Shown here: positions 34,989 to 45,380 of the stretch, in pieces
How the letters are laid out: every line of letters begins with the position of its first letter
Numbering within the stretch: the first letter of the stretch is position 1
DNA from: an uncultured Bacteroidaceae bacterium
GTDB taxonomy: Bacteria; Bacteroidota; Bacteroidia; Bacteroidales; Bacteroidaceae
Assembly: GCA_934394435.1 (NCBI GenBank)
Contig: CAKRRN010000005.1
Span: forward strand, 22,853 to 86,852
Reading direction: 5' to 3'
Length of the DNA stretch: 64,000 nt
Translations under genes and position numbers: made by a program
The notes under the pieces: generated by a model
Database searches by the model: none
Told to the model about the DNA's origin: nothing
What the model saw: only the letters and a program-made list of their open reading frames with translations

Positions 34989-35570
34989 ATGGCAGAAACA
35001 TGTGATTACGCTCTTGCACAGGACATTTCCGTATCGTGCGAGAAACCACAGAAAGCCGGAATGATGAATAAGGGCTACCTTGTCAATTTTGATGATGTTG
35101 ACTGGGCAACACTCGTACAGACAGGAAACATCGTTTCAAAGCTCGCCCTCTTGCAAGGTAAAGCTTATGAGGTAGTCGTTCCTGGCAAGACTCCATTCAC
35201 GGGAACGCAGACCGCACTTGTAGTTGGTACATATCTCAACAAGTTCACTAAGACGGTTTCTATCGTGGTGCTCAACTCTGGTCCCGATGTTTCAAAGAAC
35301 GTCATTGACCAGCTCGCCAATGGTCGTTTCATCTTCATTGGCGAGAACAAATACAAAGGTACAGACGACAAGAATACCTTTGAAATCTTCGGTCTGGAGC
35401 AGGGGCTTACCGCTTCTGAAATGACAAATGACAAGTACAGCGAGGACACTGAAGGCGGTTGGGCTGTAACGCTGACAGAGGAGAATGCTCCAAGTAGTGG
35501 CATCTTCTTCTTCTCCGAGTCGGTTGCAGCAACACGCGCTGCACTCGCTTCTCTCGTAAAAGGCTCATAA
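34989..35570 (+). CDS. Head protein, possible capsid accessory/decoration
   Basis: 193 residues, beta-rich, no signal peptide (MAETCDYALAQDISVSCEKP). It lies right after the capsid hairpin, where decoration or tail-tube proteins are common. The ending SSGIFFFSESVAATRAALAS resembles a C-terminal arm. I cannot assign a family. Confidence 0.5.
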   Translation: MAETCDYALAQDISVSCEKPQKAGMMNKGYLVNFDDVDWATLVQTGNIVSKLALLQGKAYEVVVPGKTPFTGTQTALVVGTYLNKFTKTVSIVVLNSGPDVSKNVIDQLANGRFIFIGENKYKGTDDKNTFEIFGLEQGLTASEMTNDKYSEDTEGGWAVTLTEENAPSSGIFFFSESVAATRAALASLVKGS

Positions 35571-35580
35571 GAGATAGCGT

Positions 35581-36327
35581 ATGGAAGAATACGAGATTAT
35601 TATGAGCCGACTGACTGATATGAGGAGCCGTTTCGATAGCGGCTTCTCATCATCAGACAGGAGCTATATTGAGCAGCTTTACAGAAGTCTGCTCAACAAG
35701 ACGGTAAGGCGTAGCGGATGCGCTGACTGCTACCGCGATGCCTTTCTTGAAATTTACACTTATCTCAAAAGAACAGGGAAAATGCCTACTAAACCCAATT
35801 ACGTTCTGAAGGCGGGTGTCATTGTGCATCCCAATGGAACAAATCAGTTTTATGCAAATGCGAACATTCCAGACGAGGTTGCGGAAAAGCGCCTCGCAGA
35901 GTACCCCGAATCAATCTCCGACTTCCTCTCGTACCCGAGTGACTACATCGCTCGTGTCGAAGCACGCAAAAATGGTGAGGTGTCTGCTCCGACAGACCTC
36001 GAAGCCATGTCGGCAGCGTATAAGGAGGCTGTGGAGGAGCGTAATGCAGCAACAATCGAGATTGCTGCAAAAAAGCAGGAGATTGAAACCCTCAAGGCGA
36101 AACTGGCTCTTACCGAGGATGAACTTGCATCCGTGAAGAAACAGCTTGAGGATCAGCCCACCGCATCAGCAGATGATGACGGCGCACTCTCAATGGAGAT
36201 TGAAACCCTCAAATCAGACCTCGAAGCGGCAAACGCAGAGAACGCCGCTCTGAAGAAAGAGCTTGAGGAAGTAAAAGCCGCAGCCGGCACTACCACCAAG
36301 AAACGTGGTGCCAAGTCTGCAGAGTAA
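35581..36327 (+). CDS. Hypothetical head-module protein with a coiled-coil C-terminus
   Basis: 248 residues. The first ~115 residues look globular (SRLTDMRSRFDSGFSSSDRS...SGCADCYRDAFLEIYTYLKR). The rest is a long coiled coil (IEIAAKKQEIETLKAKLALT, LEAANAENAALKKELEEVKA) ending in basic residues (KKRGAKSAE). It might be a head-tail or scaffold-type accessory protein. Confidence 0.5.
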   Translation: MEEYEIIMSRLTDMRSRFDSGFSSSDRSYIEQLYRSLLNKTVRRSGCADCYRDAFLEIYTYLKRTGKMPTKPNYVLKAGVIVHPNGTNQFYANANIPDEVAEKRLAEYPESISDFLSYPSDYIARVEARKNGEVSAPTDLEAMSAAYKEAVEERNAATIEIAAKKQEIETLKAKLALTEDELASVKKQLEDQPTASADDDGALSMEIETLKSDLEAANAENAALKKELEEVKAAAGTTTKKRGAKSAE

Positions 36328-36345
36328 CCCTTTTAAGTAATCATC

Positions 36346-36579
36346 ATGGCAGAATACAATGAAAAGAAACGTAACGCACTCGGCATCATCGGGTGGTTCG
36401 TAGTGTCACTCGTCATCAATCTTCTCGCTCTTGTGCCTATGGTACTCCGCGAGCGTTACCAGTGGAAGAAGTACAACCTCCCCGAAATCGAGTGGTACGA
36501 CATTCTGCGCTACGGCGTGGCAATCGTCATCGGCAGTGGTCTGCAAGGACTGGCACTGCAGTATTTCTTTGAAATGTAA
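36346..36579 (+). CDS. Small membrane protein
   Basis: 77 residues with two membrane helices: GIIGWFVVSLVINLLALVPMV (residues about 13-33) written here in part as WFVVSLVINLLALVPM, and YGVAIVIGSGLQGLALQYFF in the second half. The loop between is charged (RERYQWKKYN). It sits in the head operon between the coiled-coil protein and the portal. A holin-like role is possible, but the clear holin is at 51567. Confidence 0.5.
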   Translation: MAEYNEKKRNALGIIGWFVVSLVINLLALVPMVLRERYQWKKYNLPEIEWYDILRYGVAIVIGSGLQGLALQYFFEM

Positions 36580-36611
36580 CATCGGAAACAAACAAATAAC
36601 CCATTGCACTC

Positions 36612-37775
36612 ATGAATATCAATAACGTAAGAAAGCCCAAGAAAAGAATTGACGTGAGCTATTGCTCCACGTTGAACATCCAGCTCTACGGAAGGGATAA
36701 TCTCTATCCGCAGAGGATGCGTGACCTTATCCAGAGTTCACACACAGGAGGGGCTTGCTGTGAGCGTTATCAGACATTTATCGAGGGCAATGGGTTAAAC
36801 AACACCGAGTTCTCGGAGTATGTCTGCAACCGTGCCGGCGATACCGTGGATGACATTTTCCGACTGATAGCCCATGATATGGCAATGTACCACGGCTTTG
36901 CCCTGCATGTGAACTACAACATCTTCGGCGAGATTGTCGAGGTTTCCCATGTTCCTTTTGAAACGTGCCGACTGGAAGAGGAAACCGATGACGGAAAGGT
37001 GGTGTACATCAACTATCATCCCGACTGGACTGGCCACAAGACCCGAAAAGGTAAGTATATCCGTGTCACAAAGGATAACACAAAGAAAATCTACACATTC
37101 AACCCACGTAGAGAGGTTGTCATGGCGCAGATAAGGAAAAGTGGCGGCATTGAGAATTACAAAGGGCAGATATTGTGGTTCTCAATGGCTGGCAAGTGGG
37201 AATACCCATGCCCGATATATGACAAGGTGGTTACAAATATTTCCACGGATGAAGGTCTTGACAATGTGAAATACCGCAATGTGCGAAACAATTTCCTGCT
37301 TGCTGGTATGCTCACGCATAAGAAAGGTTCTTCACTCGGAATTGACGAGAATGGTAACGAAATCAAAGACGAGAACGACAACTCTGCAAGCATCAGCGAG
37401 AGTCTTGACATCTTCCAAGGCGATGAAAATGCTTGTGCCATCATGGATGTCACCATTGAGTCGGATGAAGACAAGCCGGAGTTTACATCGTTTGAAGCGC
37501 AGAACTTCGACTCCAAATTCAAGTGTACCGAAGAGAGTGTTACCAAGAGTATTTATATAGCCTTTGGTCAAGAGGTATTCTATAGAATTATCGAAGGTTC
37601 GCTTGGTTTCTCCACAGACATTATGTCTGAGGCTTTCCGATATTACAGCTCTTACACCAGTAGCCCCCGACGCGCCATCAGTCGTGCCCTAAAGCGCATC
37701 TTCGACAACTGGAAAGAGAATGTAAATCCATCGGATGATTATGAGATACAACCGCTTGTGTACCAAGGAAAATAA
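36612..37775 (+). CDS. Portal protein
   Basis: 387 residues. The order LYGRDNLYPQRMRDLI, SHTGGACCERYQTFIEGNGL, AHDMAMYHGFALHVNYNIFG and VSHVPFETCRL follows the pattern of phage portal proteins (clip, wing and crown regions), and SLGFSTDIMSEAFRYYSS lies near the end. The portal forms the 12-fold ring through which DNA enters the head. It lies downstream of the capsid gene, so the usual portal-protease-capsid order is changed here. Confidence 0.8.
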   Translation: MNINNVRKPKKRIDVSYCSTLNIQLYGRDNLYPQRMRDLIQSSHTGGACCERYQTFIEGNGLNNTEFSEYVCNRAGDTVDDIFRLIAHDMAMYHGFALHVNYNIFGEIVEVSHVPFETCRLEEETDDGKVVYINYHPDWTGHKTRKGKYIRVTKDNTKKIYTFNPRREVVMAQIRKSGGIENYKGQILWFSMAGKWEYPCPIYDKVVTNISTDEGLDNVKYRNVRNNFLLAGMLTHKKGSSLGIDENGNEIKDENDNSASISESLDIFQGDENACAIMDVTIESDEDKPEFTSFEAQNFDSKFKCTEESVTKSIYIAFGQEVFYRIIEGSLGFSTDIMSEAFRYYSSYTSSPRRAISRALKRIFDNWKENVNPSDDYEIQPLVYQGK

Positions 37776-37781
37776 ATTTAT

Positions 37782-38297
37782 ATGGAACATATATTACAAC
37801 CTACTGACGTTCGCTCGCTCGGACGACCTATCGGAAAGGTTGCTGATGAAAAGCTAATGGCGTTTATCACTGAGGCAGAACAGTTGCATATCAAGCCTGT
37901 CCTCGGTGATGAGCTGTTCCTTAGAATTCTCGACAGCAACGAGAAAGACAACAATGAAATTGCAACACTTTTAAATGGCGGAACATATAAGGATAAGAGA
38001 GACGGACTTCGCAGCTTCATGGGGCTCAAAGTTGCACTCTCTTATTTCGTTTATGCTCAAAACCTAATGTCGGGTGATATTGAGTCCACTCGCTTTGGGT
38101 CTGTGATGAAGAACGGGGATTTTTCCACGCACATATCATCAAAGGAGCGTTCTGACGCATACAACAACGCTGTAGATGTGGCAAAAGCCTATCTGCGAGA
38201 GTGCGTTGAGTATTGCAAGGAAATCGGCCTTATAAAGGTGGTTGGAAGAGCGAAATACAATGTCGGTGGCGTTACAATTCGCAAAATCGGCAAGTAA
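37782..38297 (+). CDS. Head-tail connector protein (DUF6712-like)
   Basis: 171 residues, helical. The N-terminal ILQPTDVRSLGRPIGKVADE and the central IKPVLGDELFLRILDSNEKD fit head-tail connector (gp6-type) proteins of Bacteroidales phages. It begins 6 bases after the portal gene. Assignment rests on the sequence pattern and place. Confidence 0.65.
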   Translation: MEHILQPTDVRSLGRPIGKVADEKLMAFITEAEQLHIKPVLGDELFLRILDSNEKDNNEIATLLNGGTYKDKRDGLRSFMGLKVALSYFVYAQNLMSGDIESTRFGSVMKNGDFSTHISSKERSDAYNNAVDVAKAYLRECVEYCKEIGLIKVVGRAKYNVGGVTIRKIGK

Positions 38298-38319
38298 TAA
38301 CCATTAGAAAGCAATAATC

Positions 38320-41300
38320 ATGAATTTAACAGATATATCAGCACTAAAGGGCAAGGTTGCCAATGGTGGAGCCACTTCGCAAGGCATTTTGACGAGCGAG
38401 AACTGGAATACACTCGTGAGTGCCGTAGATGAGCTTCAAGGAGCCTCTATTGTGGCTGTTACGCCATCTGCAAACCCGACATCATCGTCAGTGAACGTGA
38501 TTTTGCAGTTTCAGACGGGAAAAGGTAATCCAGTGCAGTGTCAGTTGGTAATTCCTGCGTCGAGCGAGGCTTCTGCTGGTGTTTTTACGCCAGCGCAGCT
38601 AAATTCGCTTAAATTACAGATACAGGCGGTTCAAAAAACGGCCAACGCCAACACTACGAGTATCGACTCACTAAAAGGCACATTGGATTCTACCACAAAG
38701 GCGACAAATGCATCTGCAAGGCTTGTAATTCCCGTGTTTTGCAACAATAGCATCACATTCGAGACCGAAGAGGCGTTCAGGGAACGTGGAATGGCTGAGG
38801 AGGGTTATCAAATCCTCAAAAATGTGGAGTATGCAGCCAAAAAATACATTGCTTGGCACCTCAAAACTGGCGAGACAATAAACATAGATACGCTTGCATT
38901 GCTAATAGTTAGTTCCGATGGAACACCATCTGTTGTTACAGAGGAATTAACAGAAGAATTTAGAGAACTGCCGCAGCTTTACGAACGCGTAACGACCGTG
39001 GAAAACAACAAGTATGTGTACAAGCTGTACGCGATTGTAGACTCGTCTAACACGGTTGTGGTTATGGATAAGACTGGGATGCTATATTACGATATAGCGA
39101 CACAGGAGTTCTTCAAATATGTATACAGAAGACCGAAACCAGGGGCGGCTCTTGGATGGGTGAGAACAACGGTTGAAGATGTGAACCTCGACGCTGTTTT
39201 TGTGTGCAATGAGAAAATCTATGAATATAAGGACGGGGGAATGGTTGCCATAGGCTCTTCATTGGAGCTTGGAACGACCAATGGCACAGCTTATGAGGGC
39301 TCGAAAGGTGCTGCTCTTGAAAAGAGAGTAACGAAACTTGAGGGCAATCCAGTCAGCCCTATTTATAACGTAACGGTGGAGGTGCCTCTTTCTGATGGCG
39401 CTTTCTATTCTTTGTATAATGCCGAGTACACGAATCTGTCTGCCCTTCACGCTTCACTACCTAAAGCAACGAAAGGTATGATATTGTCGTTTGCCATTGC
39501 TAAAGGCAAATGGAAGACCTATCAGTACACATCTGAAAGCATTGAGAGAGAGGACTGGATAAACATCGACAACTGGCAGGACTTTGGTTCGCTTGCAGCA
39601 GGATCAGAAACGTATATAATCATTGATAGTCTTTGTGGTCCTCGTCAGACAACTGGCTCAGGCGGCAATCCGCTTCCGTATGACCTTGCAAGCGCCGTGC
39701 AAGCGTTGGCAGACTACGAGAAAGCAAGTCAGATAACATATCGTAAGCGTGGCCTTGTAATTTCTTATGTGATTGACGCAGACGGAACAAAGATGGAGAC
39801 CAAGCAGTTCCAAGGTGCCGTCACGGACTTTATGAACCTTGAGTTTTGGAATGACTTTGGTGGCGGTGGCTCAAAAGTCGTTACATCTGACAACCTGGAA
39901 GTGAATGGCACCGATGCGTTCTCTACTGGTGGCGCAGCACGCTACATCCCTGTTTCGGGAAAATTTGAAAAGAACGAGGACGCTAACACTTTGAACATCC
40001 AGTTCTATGGAGCTGATGATGAAGAGCAGACAGACGACCCTCTTTTTGCCATTGAGAACATTCCCATGGGAGGCTCGGGCGGTGGAGGTCCTGTCGCCAC
40101 TATCAACTTCACCATCGTAAACCAAAACAAGGTTATTGCAGTAAACAGCGAGTTTATCCTTCAGCTCGACATCGACACGGAGGATGAGGTGGATCAGATT
40201 GTCATTGCTGACAAGACTACTGGCACTGCGTTGAAAACTGTGAACGAGCCCAAGCCTTCTGGTGGTCTGTATAATGTAGACCTTTCGGAGTACTTCAAGA
40301 ACGCTTCAAACCAGAAGTTCAGTATCACGGTAAAGTCCGGCTCTCTCTCGCTTACCAAATCCCTTACTATCCGTGCCGTGGATGTGTCGGTGGCAAGTGT
40401 GCAGACGCTCGGCTATACTGCCGATACCGTTCTGCGTGTTGGTGGTGGTCAGACATCTATCAATGTTTACAAGTTCCCAAACAACGTTTCGTCTATCAAT
40501 GCGACCGTTGAGGTGTATTACAATGGCGAATGGAAGGTGTTCCAGGAAAAGACTATTACATCTACAGCCACACAATCTGTAGTCATAAATCCTCGTGACC
40601 TCTTCGGAAACGGAGAAGTTGCTTTGACGCATAGTGTTCTTCCTATTCGCGTCCATGGCGTGGAAGCTGACTCGGGTGTTGTGGGCAACTACCTATACAC
40701 TGGACTATTCGTAATTGACGACAATGCCATACTGCCGTTGATTCTGATGAACTGGACTTGCGATGGAGAGGAAGCCACCGTAAAGCTCTTGCAGTCTGTT
40801 AGTGTGAATATTGCCATTTACGACCCGACAAAAGCTATGGGTTCGGCAAACTTCTTCGTCACGAACAGCAAGACTGGTACCAAGACCTTGCTTCGCTCGA
40901 TCGAAACAAACCGCTCTATTGCCCAGACTCTAACCTATCGTGTGGAGAATGTGGAATATGACGGCTCGGTATCATTGTCAATAAGCGGAGAGAACGACAA
41001 CGCTTCAACTCTGCTGCCGATGAAGTTTACCGTGAACGGAACGTTGCTCGCTATCAGTAGCATGGGCAACGCGGCTCTTGACATCAACCTCCGCAGACGC
41101 AGCAATTCGGATGTTGATAAGTCTATCAAGTCGTCATTTGTCAATGCGAGTGGTCAGACAGAGACTTTTGAATTGAAGGTGTTTGGTTCAAACTATTCAT
41201 CTAACGGCTTTGTGAAAGACTCATACGGCACATCACAGTACGGACAGGACAACGACCCCGGCATCATGGCGCTCCGTGTAGCGGAGGATGTGACAGCTTC

Positions 41301-44300
41301 GCTTGATTATCCTCTTTTCGCAAATCAAAACGTGGAGACAAACGGTTCTGCTTTCCAAATGACATTCCAAGTAAAGAACGTCATGAACGATGATGCGGTT
41401 CTGCTGAAGTGCTTTGACGGAACGGTTGGATTGTATATCAACGGAGGAAGTATCATCTTCACCACCGTAGGTGCAAATCCAACCGAGGCAGCAAGCACCG
41501 ACTCTACATCTATTCGCGCCAACTACACACAGGGAGAAGTTATCACGCTCGCTCTTGTGTTCGAGAAAGCCGGTGCATCGCCAAAAGCTGGTGTTGCCCT
41601 TGTCAAGATGTACATTAATGGCGAGGATGTTGGAGCTTGCTATTACAATACAGGACGCAGTGCGGCTTACTCTGAGGCGACATTTGAGTTTGACGGAAAG
41701 TTTGCTGACCTTTACATCTACGACATCATGGCATGGCGCACATTCTCTGACGACTACAGAAAAGTGTGGGAGGAGTACTTGCTTACACTGTCAGATACTT
41801 CGACCATGATTAGCGAGTACGAGGAGAACAACAGCATTATGGCCACGCAGCAGATTACCGAGGAACCCACGCAGCTAATTGCAGCCAGCGGCAATCGTGT
41901 TCATGTGGAGACTGGCAACTACGAGCGCCCACAAGCCAACGCCCTCTTCAATATCGGTATGCCGTATTTTGTCATCACTGCCAACCAAGAGGTCATCGAT
42001 GCAGAAGGCTACACTTATGCAGACGAGAAAAATGGAGGTAATTTCCCTTCATGGTTGGAGTCAAGAACATCGGATAAGAAATCCACAATCTATGTGGACG
42101 TTTATGCGTATTTCCCCGACAGACCTTGGCAAAACTTCGTAGCTTACAAGGTTCCGATTACCAACCAAGGAACAACCTCGTCAAAGCGTCCTATAAAGAA
42201 CGTAAAGATGAAGTTCAAGAAAGCAAAGTCGATGGAGTTGCTGCATAAGCGCTCTGACTTTACCGACCCGAAGCAGTTGGCACTCTACGACATCTGTGCT
42301 GCAAACATCGCCAAGAGAAAGGTGCAGATTTATGACGAGAGTATTCCGACCAACATCATCACTGTAAAAGTGGACTATTCAGAGTCAGGTGGTGCGCATA
42401 ACGGAGCCTCAACAGAGCTCTTCAACCTCGTTCAGCGTGCTCTCGGCAAGGACTATATGACTCCGGCGCAGATAGCATACGACTCGACGAACCCAAAGTA
42501 CACGATGAACTCGTCTATCGACTCCATCCCGTGTGCTTTCTTCCGTACCGATACCACAGACCCGAAGAACGCTTATTTCCATTCTAAGGGAAACTGGAAC
42601 CAAGACAAGGGTGATGCCGCTATCTATGGCTTTGAGAAATGTGCAGCATACAACGACAAATGCCTTAACTATGGCGACTTCAAGGAGGTTGTCGTTACTA
42701 CCGTTGATGACGGAGTAAACAAGGCAGATTTGGTTGCACAGAGGGCTGCAGCTTACGTTCTCGAGAACTTCTCGAAGATGAACGCATCCGTACCATATAT
42801 CTTTACGGAGTTCTGCGGCCCGAACTTTAGGGTGTATCGTGATAATGGCGAGGGTGCGTTTGAGGAGGTGGACCCGGTAGCTTCGTTTGTTGAAACAACA
42901 GAGTCGGCAGAGCAGATGAAGACACACCTCTCCGATTTTGACCTCAGCGCAACTTATCGCTATGACACTACGCCAGAGGCAGAGGGAGAGCATACTTATA
43001 AGTATTATCATTATGTGTCTAAGGGCTTCAAGGACACGACGGGTAGAATGTACTTCAATCAGACAACCCAACAATGGACGGTCACTGGCGATGTGCTTAA
43101 CCCGGTCGAAAACTATGAAATCCTTACATACGATGATATGGCGTGGTTCCGAGGTGTCAGCAAGCCTGCTGATATGATAAAGAAGGACAACCACTGGACG
43201 AACTACTTCGAGTCTCGTTATCCTGATGATGACGACCTTAATGACCTCTATGCGAATGGCGGTAGTTTTGTGCAGTGTGACTCTGCATCCGGAGCGACAA
43301 CAACGGAATACTATTGGGATGCTGTGGACGAGAACAGCAAGCTCATAAACTCTGACGAGGGTATATCAAACCATAAGGAAGGCATTGTGTACAAGACAAA
43401 GGACGGCATCTATTGCAAGTATAAGAGTAGTTGCAAAAAGGTTCCGTATCAGCTTTTCCGTTGGCTTGAGTTCTGCCATCGCGCCGACTATGAGACTGGT
43501 AATCTCTCGTTGTGGAAGACCGACCTTTACAAGTACGCTAACCCATATTCGGTATTCTGTTACCACTGCTTTACAGACGTGCTGCTTGCAGTGGACCAGC
43601 GTTCCAAGAACATGATGTTGGGCTTTTACTTGGAGAAGGACGGAAGTGTGAGATTGTACCTCAATCACTTGTATGACGGTGATACGATTTTGACTTCCGA
43701 TAACAACTGCGGTCTTACCGTACCGGTAGACCTCGACCCCGACTCCGAGGAGGCACGCAACTATTATGCAGGCTTTGGTTCTGTATTGTTCCGCAACAAC
43801 TATCTTGGTGGTGGTCGTGTGCAGATAGATGCAGACGGTAATACTATCTCCTTGTCTCAAGTCTATAACGCTATGCGTTCCGTGCAGGTTAATGGTAACG
43901 CTCCATTCTCTGAGGCAGGATGCACATCGTTGTGGATAACCAAGCGTTTGTCAAAATGGGCAAAGCTCGTCAGCTCATTTGACCAGGAGAGAAAGTATGT
44001 GAACACAATGGCTTACGATGACACCTATCTGTACGCTATGCACGGCAGAGGAGTTCACATGCTTCCGCAGGTGTTCAAAAGACGCTTCCAACTCCGTGAC
44101 GCATACTATGGCGGTCCGTCATTTGTGGCAGACCAGTATGGCTTCCGTGGAACGCCTAACTCATCAGCTGGTATGAAGTTCACGTTCAAGGCTGCAGAGG
44201 CAGGCTATTTCACTCTTGGCATTGACGGTACTGATGAGTCGCGTCGTATGACAGCTGTTCATCTTGAAGCTGGAGAGAGCTACACTTTCTTCACAACACA

Positions 44301-45309
44301 GAAGACGGTCGGTAACTCATACCAGACATACTTTATCGGATGCTCCAACGTATCAGAGCTTGATGTTAGCGGCAACACCTTTGAGACAATGAACTTCACC
44401 GCTTTTACGAAGCTGAAAAAACTGACCATCGGTGGTGCTAACTACAATGCAGCGAGCGGAGTAATACCACAGACAAGGCTTGACCTCGGCAACATGCCGT
44501 ACTTGGAGGAGATTGACATCCGCAACCACCCGATAACGGCTGTTGATACATCCTACTGCCCTCGTTTGACCAAAGTTCTCGCAGAGGGAAGCGGCTTGCA
44601 GACGATAACATTGGCTCAGACCTCCCGAGTAAACGTGCTGACTGCCCCGTCCTCTCTTACTGCATTGGAGTTCGTGAGCATCCCGAACTTGGAATACACC
44701 GGGCTTAATGCAAAATCTGGCTTCCAAGTTCCGTCTTTCAAGGACGTTACGAGGGTACGTATCGAGAATACGCCTAAGTTCAATCTTGCAAAACTCATTG
44801 CTGACGTTCTTGCAACAAGGACATCGATGTGGTACCTGCGAGTAGCGAACCAAAAGTTGGAAGGCGACGGTAAGGAGCTTGTGGGAGTTGTCAATGCGGA
44901 TGTTCGTGGACTTGACATCAGCGGTAATGTGCAGACGAAGCCGATAATCAGCGGCAAATACACCCTTACCGAGATACTTGAGGAAGCGGAGATAAAGGCT
45001 ATAGAGAAAGGTATCGACGAGCTCACTTTGTTCACAGGTATTCTTGCTTACATTCACAATATTTCGTGGTATCTCGGAGGAGAATACGCAGAAGTTGGTG
45101 GTGATGTTCCTACAGAAGACAATATCAACGAGTGGTATTCTTACTACAATGGGGAAACCTATGATGAGTATGCGGCACGAGAACTTGGAACGAGTGGTTC
45201 TGACGGCTATAACGATGCTGATATTTCAATCTTCATCACTATGTCAGCGGAAGACATCGCAAACAAGTACGGACAATGGAGCCTTGTGTTCCTTCCTAAG
45301 AGCATATAA
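38320..45309 (+). CDS. Very large tail-fibre or receptor-binding-like structural protein
   Basis: 2329 residues, the largest gene. The N-terminal 600 residues contain coiled and beta-rich parts (SLKLQIQAVQKTANANTTSI). The middle has LamG-like beta-sandwich patterns (FQMTFQVKNVMNDDAVLLKC, GAGVALVKMYINGED-type) at about residues 1000-1140. The next part has CotH-like spore-coat kinase patterns (FRTDTTDPKNAYFHSKGNWN, KNMMLGFYLEKDGSVRLYLN). The C-terminal ~350 residues are a leucine-rich-like repeat ladder (SELDVSGNTFETMNFTAFTK, LEEIDIRNHPITAVDTSYCP). Probably the fibre or tail-tip adhesin. It is followed by DGR targets, as in other DGR phages. Confidence 0.7.
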   Translation: MNLTDISALKGKVANGGATSQGILTSENWNTLVSAVDELQGASIVAVTPSANPTSSSVNVILQFQTGKGNPVQCQLVIPASSEASAGVFTPAQLNSLKLQIQAVQKTANANTTSIDSLKGTLDSTTKATNASARLVIPVFCNNSITFETEEAFRERGMAEEGYQILKNVEYAAKKYIAWHLKTGETINIDTLALLIVSSDGTPSVVTEELTEEFRELPQLYERVTTVENNKYVYKLYAIVDSSNTVVVMDKTGMLYYDIATQEFFKYVYRRPKPGAALGWVRTTVEDVNLDAVFVCNEKIYEYKDGGMVAIGSSLELGTTNGTAYEGSKGAALEKRVTKLEGNPVSPIYNVTVEVPLSDGAFYSLYNAEYTNLSALHASLPKATKGMILSFAIAKGKWKTYQYTSESIEREDWINIDNWQDFGSLAAGSETYIIIDSLCGPRQTTGSGGNPLPYDLASAVQALADYEKASQITYRKRGLVISYVIDADGTKMETKQFQGAVTDFMNLEFWNDFGGGGSKVVTSDNLEVNGTDAFSTGGAARYIPVSGKFEKNEDANTLNIQFYGADDEEQTDDPLFAIENIPMGGSGGGGPVATINFTIVNQNKVIAVNSEFILQLDIDTEDEVDQIVIADKTTGTALKTVNEPKPSGGLYNVDLSEYFKNASNQKFSITVKSGSLSLTKSLTIRAVDVSVASVQTLGYTADTVLRVGGGQTSINVYKFPNNVSSINATVEVYYNGEWKVFQEKTITSTATQSVVINPRDLFGNGEVALTHSVLPIRVHGVEADSGVVGNYLYTGLFVIDDNAILPLILMNWTCDGEEATVKLLQSVSVNIAIYDPTKAMGSANFFVTNSKTGTKTLLRSIETNRSIAQTLTYRVENVEYDGSVSLSISGENDNASTLLPMKFTVNGTLLAISSMGNAALDINLRRRSNSDVDKSIKSSFVNASGQTETFELKVFGSNYSSNGFVKDSYGTSQYGQDNDPGIMALRVAEDVTASLDYPLFANQNVETNGSAFQMTFQVKNVMNDDAVLLKCFDGTVGLYINGGSIIFTTVGANPTEAASTDSTSIRANYTQGEVITLALVFEKAGASPKAGVALVKMYINGEDVGACYYNTGRSAAYSEATFEFDGKFADLYIYDIMAWRTFSDDYRKVWEEYLLTLSDTSTMISEYEENNSIMATQQITEEPTQLIAASGNRVHVETGNYERPQANALFNIGMPYFVITANQEVIDAEGYTYADEKNGGNFPSWLESRTSDKKSTIYVDVYAYFPDRPWQNFVAYKVPITNQGTTSSKRPIKNVKMKFKKAKSMELLHKRSDFTDPKQLALYDICAANIAKRKVQIYDESIPTNIITVKVDYSESGGAHNGASTELFNLVQRALGKDYMTPAQIAYDSTNPKYTMNSSIDSIPCAFFRTDTTDPKNAYFHSKGNWNQDKGDAAIYGFEKCAAYNDKCLNYGDFKEVVVTTVDDGVNKADLVAQRAAAYVLENFSKMNASVPYIFTEFCGPNFRVYRDNGEGAFEEVDPVASFVETTESAEQMKTHLSDFDLSATYRYDTTPEAEGEHTYKYYHYVSKGFKDTTGRMYFNQTTQQWTVTGDVLNPVENYEILTYDDMAWFRGVSKPADMIKKDNHWTNYFESRYPDDDDLNDLYANGGSFVQCDSASGATTTEYYWDAVDENSKLINSDEGISNHKEGIVYKTKDGIYCKYKSSCKKVPYQLFRWLEFCHRADYETGNLSLWKTDLYKYANPYSVFCYHCFTDVLLAVDQRSKNMMLGFYLEKDGSVRLYLNHLYDGDTILTSDNNCGLTVPVDLDPDSEEARNYYAGFGSVLFRNNYLGGGRVQIDADGNTISLSQVYNAMRSVQVNGNAPFSEAGCTSLWITKRLSKWAKLVSSFDQERKYVNTMAYDDTYLYAMHGRGVHMLPQVFKRRFQLRDAYYGGPSFVADQYGFRGTPNSSAGMKFTFKAAEAGYFTLGIDGTDESRRMTAVHLEAGESYTFFTTQKTVGNSYQTYFIGCSNVSELDVSGNTFETMNFTAFTKLKKLTIGGANYNAASGVIPQTRLDLGNMPYLEEIDIRNHPITAVDTSYCPRLTKVLAEGSGLQTITLAQTSRVNVLTAPSSLTALEFVSIPNLEYTGLNAKSGFQVPSFKDVTRVRIENTPKFNLAKLIADVLATRTSMWYLRVANQKLEGDGKELVGVVNADVRGLDISGNVQTKPIISGKYTLTEILEEAEIKAIEKGIDELTLFTGILAYIHNISWYLGGEYAEVGGDVPTEDNINEWYSYYNGETYDEYAARELGTSGSDGYNDADISIFITMSAEDIANKYGQWSLVFLPKSI

Positions 45310-45317
45310 TAAACAAC

Positions 45318-45349
45318 GCCACTCTTGAGATTTATATCTTGGGAGTGGC
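45318..45349 (+). terminator. Hairpin after the fibre gene
   Basis: GCCACTC (45318-45324) pairs with GAGTGGC (45343-45349), with further weak pairs inside. No T-tract. It may attenuate transcription into the DGR target genes. Confidence 0.55.
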
Positions 45350-45380
45350 AAATTACCAACTTTTAAAATCACTAATCAGT

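Noticed and set aside
36346..36579. The main holin
   Set aside because: It is in the head operon away from the endolysin; the protein at 51567 has the holin family pattern and lies in the lysis cluster.
42409..43194. Long - strand frames within the fibre gene (for example 42409-43194 and 44353-45057)
   Set aside because: They lie entirely inside a strong + strand gene, have no recognisable domains and no promoter; antisense shadows.
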